A stretch of 7,986 bases of DNA from JBEKYD01 sp049509915 (GTDB lineage Bacteria > Acidobacteriota > Terriglobia > Bryobacterales > Bryobacteraceae), in assembly GCA_049509915.1 (NCBI GenBank), contig JBEKZL010000310.1, positions 1 to 7,986 on the forward strand, in the 5' to 3' direction. This document shows positions 1 to 4,561 of this stretch, in pieces (within the stretch, counting starts at the first letter, position 1; the number at the start of each line of letters is the position of its first letter). The notes under the pieces were generated by a model. It did no database searches. It saw only the letters and a list, made by a program, of their open reading frames with translations, and had not been told where the DNA came from. The translations under genes and the position numbers were made by a program.

Positions 1-157
1 TGGCTCGCCTGGAAACGCCGCTGGCACGAGCCACCAGCGATATGCCGCCGCGTCCGTGGGCTGCGCTTTCCGCGGCCGCCCATAACCTGCGCGAGCGTTC
101 GTCCAGCCAAGCCTCCAGCCGGAAGAAGCGCTCTTTGATCTCACCTTCGCTGGCCAC
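1..157 (-). CDS. ISAzo13-like transposase, N-terminal fragment (cut by window edge)
   Basis: The reverse strand reads from a GTG at 157 for 52 codons without a stop to the window edge. The product begins VASEGEIKERFFRLEAWLDE and continues with RSRRLWAAAESAAHGRGGIS and LVARASGVSRR. This is the typical start of ISAzo13-family (DDE_Tnp_ISAZ013) transposases: a leading 'EGEI..RF..L...LDER.RRLWAA' helix followed by a 'GGIS.VARA.GVSR' helix-turn-helix that binds the element's ends. The DDE catalytic domain would lie beyond the window, so it cannot be said whether the element is intact. An in-frame TAG at 169-167 rules out an earlier start, and GTG is the only usable start after it. There is no Shine-Dalgarno sequence. 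A TAGAAT hexamer lies 6 nt upstream, so the message may be leaderless. The family call rests on pattern recognition of the N-terminus only. Confidence 0.7.
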   Translation of the reverse strand, partial: MASEGEIKERFFRLEAWLDERSRRLWAAAESAAHGRGGISLVARASGVSRRA

Positions 158-163
158 AAGAAC

Positions 164-169
164 ATTCTA
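164..169 (-). promoter_or_regulatory. Putative -10 element of the transposase gene
   Basis: The reverse strand has TAGAAT (5 of 6 to TATAAT) with only GTTCTT between it and the GTG start. A transcript starting at the usual 6-7 nt downstream of a -10 would begin at or next to the start codon. No clear -35 is visible. The AT-rich stretch at about 180-213, which stands out from the GC-rich surroundings, lies just upstream and may help promoter melting or mark the end of the insertion sequence. Terminal inverted repeats could not be assigned because the other end is outside the window. Confidence 0.4.
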
Positions 170-264
170 GGCCAGAAATGGTTTTATTGCTACACATAAT
201 TTTAAACAAACGCTCAGGCCAAGGTTGCGCCCATTGGTGCCCTCCGGCCCCAGTCGAATGGCGG

Positions 265-687
265 CTAGTCTTTCTTCGGTGCGGCATCGGCCACGCTTTT
301 TTCCACCTCGCGTACGAACGCCTGCAGCGGGCCGCGCTCCGCGGCCTGCCATTTCACCACCACAAAATAAGGGCCACGGCTGAAAAACACGGTATCGGCG
401 GAGGGTTTCCAGCGCTGGGAAAGCTCCACGCCCACCACGCCGGATCCGAGGACGTACAAACGGGCGTCCAGTTTCCCGGGACCTTCGTAGCTGGCCGTCA
501 ATAGGGTTTCGATCTCGTTGCGCGGCACCGGGTCGGGCGCCTCCGACGCACCCAACTGGCGGCGATCGGTGCGTCGCCATCCGCCGGCGGCGTTTTCGGG
601 GAAAATATTCCGCGGCAAAGCCACCGCCTTGCGGCATGCCGCCATTGCGACCCAAACGGCCGCTCCTAACGAAATCCGTCGTCTCAT
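265..687 (-). CDS. Small exported protein of unknown function (possibly DUF6599-like)
   Basis: This encodes 140 residues. The start at 687 is chosen because AAGGAAAC directly precedes the ATG, a good Shine-Dalgarno sequence. A longer in-frame start at 771 would run through the divergent promoter region and the start of the neighbouring gene. Residues 1-23 look like a signal sequence: an RRR start, a hydrophobic stretch, then AVA-LP, which could be a signal peptidase I site. Cys18 in MAAC is a weak lipobox, so it could instead be a lipoprotein. The mature part holds LPRNIFP, GGWRR, the motif RWKPSADTVFF (residues 92-102), YFVVVKW (107-113) and an amphipathic helix ending in a charged tail. The 'LP....GW' start and the 'YFVV' plus terminal helix pattern resemble acidobacterial DUF6599 proteins, but this protein is short for that family. 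The function is not known to me. Confidence 0.65.
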   Translation of the reverse strand: MRRRISLGAAVWVAMAACRKAVALPRNIFPENAAGGWRRTDRRQLGASEAPDPVPRNEIETLLTASYEGPGKLDARLYVLGSGVVGVELSQRWKPSADTVFFSRGPYFVVVKWQAAERGPLQAFVREVEKSVADAAPKKD

Positions 688-722
688 GTTTCCTTTTGAT
701 TCTGCCATGCGGCGGCAAATTA

Positions 723-738
723 CGGATGCTACCATCCG
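723..738. promoter_or_regulatory. Palindrome in a divergent promoter region, possible operator
   Basis: CGGATG-CTAC-CATCCG is a perfect 6-bp inverted repeat with a 4-bp centre. It sits in the 55 bp between the divergent starts at 687 (minus) and 743 (plus). It contains -10-like hexamers for both directions: TACCAT on the plus strand (730-735, preceded by the extended -10 triplet TGC) and TAGCAT on the minus strand (731-726). On the minus strand a TTGAAT lies 19 bp further upstream. A dimeric repressor bound here would cover both promoters. It could also be a chance hairpin. No regulator gene is nearby. Confidence 0.4.
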
Positions 739-742
739 AGTT

Positions 743-886
743 ATGCCAAAATTCAAGCCGGCGCGCGGCAAGAAGAAAGCTTCCCCAACACCGCCGGGCG
801 GTTTGGCCTGCGTGGTCCTGGTGATCGCCGGCGTCGCCTTGGTGATGTTGTTCCTCTACTTCGTACTGACCCATGCGAACGGATAA
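743..886 (+). CDS. 47-residue single-span membrane protein upstream of rph
   Basis: The product starts MPKFKPARGKKK, a strongly basic cytoplasmic head, followed by ASPTPPGG. A hydrophobic span of about 20 residues follows (roughly residues 21-42, with LACVVLVIAGVALVMLF), then a short tail ending HANG. The charge pattern predicts an N-in, C-out inner-membrane protein. The ATG at 743 has no good Shine-Dalgarno sequence, but an extended -10-like TGCTACCAT ends 7 nt before it, so a leaderless message is possible. The last 14 nt overlap the start of rph in another frame, which argues that it is a real translated gene coupled to rph. I do not recognise a function. Its position next to an RNA-processing gene is the only context. 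Confidence 0.6.
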   Translation: MPKFKPARGKKKASPTPPGGLACVVLVIAGVALVMLFLYFVLTHANG

Positions 887-1589
887 TCGACTTCCCGCTC
901 AGATGCGGCCGGTGGAAATTCAAACCGGTCCGCTCGCGACCGCCGAAGGGTCGGCGCTGATCCACGTCGGGCACACCCAGGTGCTGTGCGCCGCCAGCGT
1001 CGAAGACGGCGTGCCGGCGTTCCTGCGCAATACCGGCAAAGGCTGGGTAACAGCCGAATATTCCATGCTGCCTCGCGCGACCGCCAAGCGCACACCCCGA
1101 GAGGTGACCAAGGGCCGCGCGTCCGGCCGCACCCACGAAATCCAGCGCCTGATCGGCCGGTCTCTGCGCGCGGTGGTGGACATGTCCGCCCTGGGCGAGC
1201 GGACGGTCATCGTGGATTGCGACGTACTGCAGGCCGACGGCGGTACGCGCACCGCGTCCATCACCGGCGGCTTCGTGGCGCTGGCGGTCGCCCTCCGCCG
1301 GCTGGTCGATTTCGGCATCCTCAAAACCATGCCGGTACGCGATTGCCTGGCGGCCATCAGCGTGGGCCTGGTGCGCGGCGTCCCCATGCTGGACCTCTGT
1401 TACGAAGAGGATTCGCAGGCCGACGTGGACATGAACCTGGTCATGACCGGCGCGGGCCGCTTCGTGGAGATTCAGGCCACCGCCGAGCGCGGCTCGTTCG
1501 ACGACGCGCAAATGGCCGAGTTTATCGCCCTCGGCCGGGGCGGCATCGCCGAGTTAGTGGAGTTACAGAAGAAAGCGGTGCGTATTTGA
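873..1589 (+). CDS. rph: Ribonuclease PH
   Basis: This encodes 238 residues, the same length as E. coli RNase PH. The enzyme is a phosphate-dependent 3'-to-5' exoribonuclease that trims tRNA and other RNA 3' ends in the cytoplasm, normally as a ring-shaped hexamer. Visible family motifs are GWVTAEYSMLPRAT (57-70), the long GRASGRTHEIQRLIGRSLR (81-99) with Arg86, GGTRT (123-127) with Arg126 for phosphate binding, and EEDSQADVDMN (178-188) with Asp180 and Asp184 at the metal/catalytic site. All key residues are present, so the enzyme should be active. The N-terminus MRTDNRLPAQMRPV matches the family's usual start, which supports the ATG at 873 despite no Shine-Dalgarno sequence. Translation is probably coupled to the overlapping small membrane protein gene upstream. 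The stop codon overlaps the start of rdgB. Confidence 0.95.
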   Translation: MRTDNRLPAQMRPVEIQTGPLATAEGSALIHVGHTQVLCAASVEDGVPAFLRNTGKGWVTAEYSMLPRATAKRTPREVTKGRASGRTHEIQRLIGRSLRAVVDMSALGERTVIVDCDVLQADGGTRTASITGGFVALAVALRRLVDFGILKTMPVRDCLAAISVGLVRGVPMLDLCYEEDSQADVDMNLVMTGAGRFVEIQATAERGSFDDAQMAEFIALGRGGIAELVELQKKAVRI

Positions 1590-2203
1590 TCCGGCTGTAC
1601 TGCGCCAGTTCGAACCCCGGTAAGCTGGCCGAGTTCCGGCTTGCCGCCGAACGGATAGCGGACGTGCCGCCGGTCGAGATCGAACTGGTGCCCGGCTTCG
1701 CCGCCATTTCCACTTGCGTCGAAGACGGCGCTACGTTCGAGGAAAACGCCGTCATCAAGGCGCGCCACTATGGCCGGCATACGGACGGGCTGCTGTTCGC
1801 GGACGATTCCGGCCTGCTCGTAGATGCTCTCGATGGCGCTCCCGGAGTCCACTCGGCGCGCTACTCCGGCCCGGGCGCAACCAACCAGTCCAACAACCGG
1901 CTGCTGCTCGAAAAACTGCGTGGCGTGAAGGATCGCAAGGCTGCGTTCGTTTGTGCCATCGCGCTGGTAAAAGGCGGCGAGCTGACTGGCGTTTTCACCG
2001 GGCGCGTGCAGGGCGTAATCCTCGAAGCGGCGCGGGGAACGGGCGGCTTCGGTTACGACCCTCTGTTCTTTTACCCGCCTTTCGGCTGCACCTTCGGCGA
2101 AGCCAGCGAGACCGCCAAATTCGCAGTCAGTCATCGCGGCCAGGCGTTGCGGAAAATGCTGCGGCATTTGACAGGGTTCGTTCACGCTTCGGACGCCGAC
2201 TGA
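1586..2203 (+). CDS. rdgB: Non-canonical purine NTP pyrophosphatase (RdgB/HAM1, ITPase)
   Basis: The product hydrolyses dITP, XTP and similar damaged purine triphosphates to monophosphate plus pyrophosphate, which keeps them out of DNA and RNA. The chosen start is TTG at 1586, inside the rph stop (TTGA overlap). It gives 205 residues beginning MIRLYCASSNPGKLAEF, where the family's first strand and S-N-x-G-K nucleotide-binding motif belong. No ATG or GTG is available in frame near this point, and sequence further upstream in this frame is only rph read out of frame. Other motifs are TFEENAVIKA (50-59), FADDSGLLVDALDGAPGVHS (71-90, with the DDSG catalytic/metal region), GGFGYDPLF (153-161) and SHRGQAL (182-188). 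Length and motifs are normal. The rph-rdgB order is common in bacteria. Confidence 0.94.
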   Translation: MIRLYCASSNPGKLAEFRLAAERIADVPPVEIELVPGFAAISTCVEDGATFEENAVIKARHYGRHTDGLLFADDSGLLVDALDGAPGVHSARYSGPGATNQSNNRLLLEKLRGVKDRKAAFVCAIALVKGGELTGVFTGRVQGVILEAARGTGGFGYDPLFFYPPFGCTFGEASETAKFAVSHRGQALRKMLRHLTGFVHASDAD

Positions 2204-2213
2204 GGAGACGCGC

Positions 2214-2291
2214 GACTACGCCGGCCTGTGTGCGGATTGCCGCTTCATGCGGGTGATTCGGACCGGCGGCATTCGCCGCTCAATCCGGTAA
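2214..2291 (+). pseudogene. Possible remnant of a small CxxC protein
   Basis: In the gap after rdgB one frame reads DYAGLCADCRFMRVIRT and then GGIRRSIR before TAA at 2289-2291. The segment with CxxCR and 'RVIR' resembles the N-terminus of small acidobacterial cysteine-containing proteins that I remember as CxxCxHxRxV-type. There is no ATG, GTG or TTG in frame before it after the last stop. The usual aromatic/LC continuation is missing in this frame, although another frame just downstream reads SGKFLLLYC. It looks like a decayed or truncated gene whose 3' part has been lost where the convergent hydrolase gene now ends. The segment is short and could be chance. Confidence 0.3.
2265..2280. terminator. 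Weak hairpin between convergent genes
   Basis: GCGGC-ATTC-GCCGC (2266-2279), with a flanking G-T pair, forms a small GC-rich hairpin between the stops of rdgB and the convergent hydrolase gene. A wider inverted repeat, CGGATTG at 2233-2239 and CAATCCG at 2281-2287, encloses it. No T-tract follows on either strand, so an intrinsic terminator is only possible, not shown. Confidence 0.25.
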
Positions 2292-2303
2292 GTTCTTGCT
2301 GCT

Positions 2304-3395
2304 TTACTGCGGCGTGGGGCAGTCATGGTGCAGAGTCTTGCCGGCCGGCGGTACAGTCCCAGTCTCGAGATCATCGGAGCTGATCGACATCACGTATTTG
2401 CACGCGATGTAATGGCATTCGCTCGAGAGCTTGCTCCAGGCGTAAGTCGGCGCCGCCGCTGCCGGATTTGGGCCGCTGCCTATGCTGTAAACGTCTGCAT
2501 TAGTGCCGTAGGCGACGGTATACTGCATGGCGGCGAGATCGACAGTTACAACTGCAGTGCCGGCGACAATGTCCCAACCTGGAACCGGAGCGGCGCCGGC
2601 GCCCAGTTCGGTCCAGTAAGTTCGCGTGCCCGCGCTGTGCAGGCGCGCGAGACACTCCGCGGTGGGATGGCCGTAAGTATTTCCGTCTCCGGCACTCACA
2701 ATGGCAATGGTGGGGCTAGTGAGGTTGAGCCATGCGAGATTGCTGCTGGAGCTGCTGCAATGGTGGTGCACCTTATAGACGTCGAGTTTCCCCATGGCGC
2801 CGGCAACGCCGCTTTCGACGTCGATGTAGCCATCCGAATTTTCGCCGGTCAGATCGCCTCCGATCTCGGCGCGAAAACCGCCATAACCGATGCGGGCGGA
2901 GAGACTGACGGAGTCCTCGTCGGTGGTAGCCGCGCCGTTGGCGTTCACGGCAAAGACCTGGATGGTGACCGGAGTCGGCGACGACGCATCGAGCACGAAC
3001 GTGTCGCCCACCAGAGGCGTGGCGCGTTTTCCCAACGTGGCGGCGGCGTACGCGGTGTAGTAGGTGCTGTCGTACGACTGACCTCGATCTTCCACTCGTG
3101 CCAGGCGAGCCCAGGAAAGTATGTTGGGGACACAGCCAATATGGTCTTCATGATAGTGGCTGACGAACAAGTAATCGAGCTGCCGGATTCCAAGGAGGTT
3201 ATAGTAGGCGAGCGGTTTGTCGCAATTCTGGCTGACCATGTCACGGCCGATGTCGAAGGCGGCCACCTGCCCGCCGGGCGAAATGAGGATTGCCGCGTCG
3301 CCTTGACCGGCGTCGATGAAGTGCAACTGTAGCTTGCCGTTTGCCTGGGCGCAAAGGTCGGCGGCCAGCAACAGGGAAAGAAAAACCGTCCTCAT
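2304..3395 (-). CDS. Secreted ComEC-like metallo-beta-lactamase-fold hydrolase
   Basis: This encodes 363 residues beginning MRTVFLSLLLAADLCAQANG, a signal peptide with likely cleavage near residues 17-19, so the enzyme acts outside the cytoplasm. The core follows the soluble domain of ComEC/Rec2: FIDAGQGDAAIL (26-37), HYHEDHIGC with metal ligands His80, His82, Asp84 and His85, GGD at 179-181 with Asp181, VHHHCS (209-214) corresponding to ComEC's 'K-x-PHHGS', and YGHPTAECLARL (241-252) with His243. There are no membrane spans apart from the signal peptide, so it is not a DNA-uptake channel. In the family this fold often cleaves phosphodiesters, including DNA, but the substrate here is unknown. 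The C-terminal stretch (about 300-363) extends past the usual domain and carries Cys327, Cys332 and Cys359, possibly disulfide-bonded. The Shine-Dalgarno sequence is weak (AAGACGG before the ATG). It lies downstream of the phosphopantetheinyl transferase on the same strand, but 232 bp away. Confidence 0.88.
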   Translation of the reverse strand: MRTVFLSLLLAADLCAQANGKLQLHFIDAGQGDAAILISPGGQVAAFDIGRDMVSQNCDKPLAYYNLLGIRQLDYLFVSHYHEDHIGCVPNILSWARLARVEDRGQSYDSTYYTAYAAATLGKRATPLVGDTFVLDASSPTPVTIQVFAVNANGAATTDEDSVSLSARIGYGGFRAEIGGDLTGENSDGYIDVESGVAGAMGKLDVYKVHHHCSSSSSNLAWLNLTSPTIAIVSAGDGNTYGHPTAECLARLHSAGTRTYWTELGAGAAPVPGWDIVAGTAVVTVDLAAMQYTVAYGTNADVYSIGSGPNPAAAAPTYAWSKLSSECHYIACKYVMSISSDDLETGTVPPAGKTLHHDCPTPQ

Positions 3396-3474
3396 AACCG
3401 TCTTTTCGGCTGTTTGTGCGGTCGCAAGAGGGTAACAGACGAGTAAATCGTGTGGGGGTGTGCCCTCGGCCTGC

Positions 3475-3493
3475 GGCGGCCTCCCAGGCCGCC
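3475..3493. terminator. Perfect 8-bp hairpin between the transferase and hydrolase genes
   Basis: GGCGGCCT-CCC-AGGCCGCC is a perfect stem with a 3-nt loop, within the 232-bp non-coding gap 3396-3627. Both flanking genes are on the minus strand, and the hairpin lies downstream of the transferase and about 80 bp upstream of the hydrolase. It has no T-tract, so it may be a Rho-dependent or processing site, or a REP-like element, rather than a classical terminator. Nothing else in the gap could be assigned, apart from a CACGTG palindrome near 3534. Confidence 0.35.
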
Positions 3494-3627
3494 CCGCGGC
3501 ACCGCACCATCCAAACGTGATTCTGAAAGGGGCACGTGACTATCCGCCTGCTGGTTCGGTTGGCCGCGGGTCGCCGGCCCGCCCCACACAACGCAGCGCG
3601 CCGCCCGCGCGCCAAAAATGGGTCAGC

Positions 3628-4401
3628 TCATTTTCCCGGAGGGCGCGACGTGGCTTCAGCCATCAGCGGCGCCGCGTCCTGAATGGCGACGGTGATCGCC
3701 TCGCCCGGCCGCCGGCGCACACTGGTGGCAATCAGAAAATCGGGATCCACGCGGAACTGGCGGAAGTCCCACGCCGCCGGATCGTCGTCGAAGCCTGGCT
3801 CGAAGGCAATCGTCACCCGGTCGACGCCAATCGTAAAAGCAAAATTTGAAAGCCCCAGGCTCAAGCCGATACCGCGGGCTTTGATGTAGGACTCTTTCAA
3901 TGTCCAGAATTCGAAGAAGCGCTGCTGGCGGCCGGCTTCGGCAATCTCGCTCAATGCGGCCACTTCGCGCGGTGCGAAAAACCGTCCGGCAATCTGGGCC
4001 ATATCCGCCATCGGCCGCCGGCTGGTCTCCGTGTCCACACCCAGCTCTTCCCGGTCTCCGACGAGGCACGCCACCAGCCCGTCGGTATGCGACAGGTTGA
4101 AATGAAGACCCGCGGCCTCGGCCGGTTCGGCTACTCGCGGACGGCCCCAGCGGTTCGCCGTGAAATGCCAAACCTCCGGCCGCGCCGGCCAATAGCGCGA
4201 CAGCAGGGTCCGCAGCAAAAAGCGCGAGGCCAAAAAGAGATGCGCCGGCGGTGCTACGCGGAAGCGCGCATAACGTTCCCCTTCGGCAGCATCCAGGAAC
4301 CGCCCCTCCAGTTCCCCCAGCGGCCGGCCGAATCGCTCCGGCACCCGCCAGTACCAAAGATGGCACGCTCCGCCCTCGAGTTCGCCCAAGCCCGTCGGCA
4401 T
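3628..4401 (-). CDS. 4'-phosphopantetheinyl transferase, Sfp type
   Basis: The enzyme moves the phosphopantetheine arm of CoA onto a serine of acyl- or peptidyl-carrier proteins, turning them into the active holo form. With the ATG at 4401 the product is 257 residues. Motifs are FTANRWGRPR (80-89), FNLSHTDGLVAC (101-112), GVDTE (121-125) with Mg ligands Asp123 and Glu125, FFAPREVAALS (141-151) and FWTLKESYIKARGIGLSLGL (165-184) with Glu170 and Lys169. These are the three signature regions of the Sfp/Gsp/HetI-like superfamily, and the two-subdomain length fits Sfp rather than the short AcpS. An alternative GTG start at 4425 adds 8 residues. I prefer the ATG because the family's N-terminus needs no extension and an extended -10 lies before it. 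No carrier protein, polyketide or peptide synthetase is in the window, so it probably serves clusters elsewhere. Confidence 0.92.
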   Translation of the reverse strand: MPTGLGELEGGACHLWYWRVPERFGRPLGELEGRFLDAAEGERYARFRVAPPAHLFLASRFLLRTLLSRYWPARPEVWHFTANRWGRPRVAEPAEAAGLHFNLSHTDGLVACLVGDREELGVDTETSRRPMADMAQIAGRFFAPREVAALSEIAEAGRQQRFFEFWTLKESYIKARGIGLSLGLSNFAFTIGVDRVTIAFEPGFDDDPAAWDFRQFRVDPDFLIATSVRRRPGEAITVAIQDAAPLMAEATSRPPGK

Positions 4402-4410
4402 TTGCCGCTC

Positions 4411-4419
4411 AGCATAGCA
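4411..4419 (-). promoter_or_regulatory. Putative extended -10 of the phosphopantetheinyl transferase gene
   Basis: The minus strand has TGC-TATGCT, an extended -10 pattern (TGn plus 4 of 6), ending 9 nt before the ATG at 4401. There is no clear -35 and no strong Shine-Dalgarno sequence before the ATG. If it is functional, the transcript would have almost no leader. If the GTG at 4425 is the true start, this element would lie inside the gene and be meaningless. Confidence 0.3.
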
Positions 4420-4517
4420 CCTCACCGGTCTTCGACCTTACGCTGGCGACCGCCGACTGCCAATTGCTGGCCTGCTCGTGGCTGAAGACGCTTCCCAACC
4501 ACTGAAGCACCCGCCCG

Positions 4518-4547
4518 CCGTCCTTGTCCTCCGCCCCGTCCTTTGTC
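4518..4547 (+). repeat. Imperfect direct repeat across the sensor kinase promoter
   Basis: CCGTCCTTGTC (4518-4528) and CCGTCCTTTGTC (4536-4547) are near-identical and start 18 bp apart. The first covers the predicted -35, and the second ends directly against the predicted -10. The placement suggests a binding site for a regulator, possibly the response regulator of this operon. The 18-bp period is longer than the roughly 10-11 bp usual for OmpR-type sites, so this is tentative. Confidence 0.4.
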
Positions 4548-4553
4548 TAGAAT
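4524..4553 (+). promoter_or_regulatory. Predicted sigma-70-type promoter of the two-component operon
   Basis: TTGTCC (4524-4529, 4 of 6 to TTGACA) and TAGAAT (4548-4553, 5 of 6 to TATAAT) are separated by 18 bp. The ATG at 4562 begins 8 nt after the -10, so transcription would start within a few bases of the start codon. An AGGTGG lies between the -10 and the ATG but would be mostly absent from such a transcript. Confidence 0.5.
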
Positions 4554-4561
4554 GCAGGTGG

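Noticed and set aside
688..771. A longer N-terminus for the exported protein, starting at 771
   Set aside because: It would cross the divergent promoter and the neighbouring start codon. The start at 687 has a strong Shine-Dalgarno sequence and begins a signal peptide.
753..1511. Minus-strand open frames opposite rph, and similar ones opposite rdgB (1472-2185)
   Set aside because: They are antisense shadows in GC-rich coding DNA without family motifs, and rph and rdgB are certain.
986..1585. A long Arg/His/Gly-rich upstream extension of the rdgB frame
   Set aside because: This is rph read out of frame. Its composition is typical of a GC-rich shadow frame, and the conserved RdgB start lies at 1586.
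2325..3332. A 335-codon open frame on the plus strand opposite the hydrolase gene
   Set aside because: It mirrors the minus-strand gene, has no recognisable motif, and the opposite strand carries a signal peptide and all metal-binding motifs.
4478..4561. A 28-residue longer start of the sensor kinase
   Set aside because: The added part covers the -35, the -10 and the direct repeat, and adds Pro/Cys-rich sequence before a normal basic plus transmembrane start.
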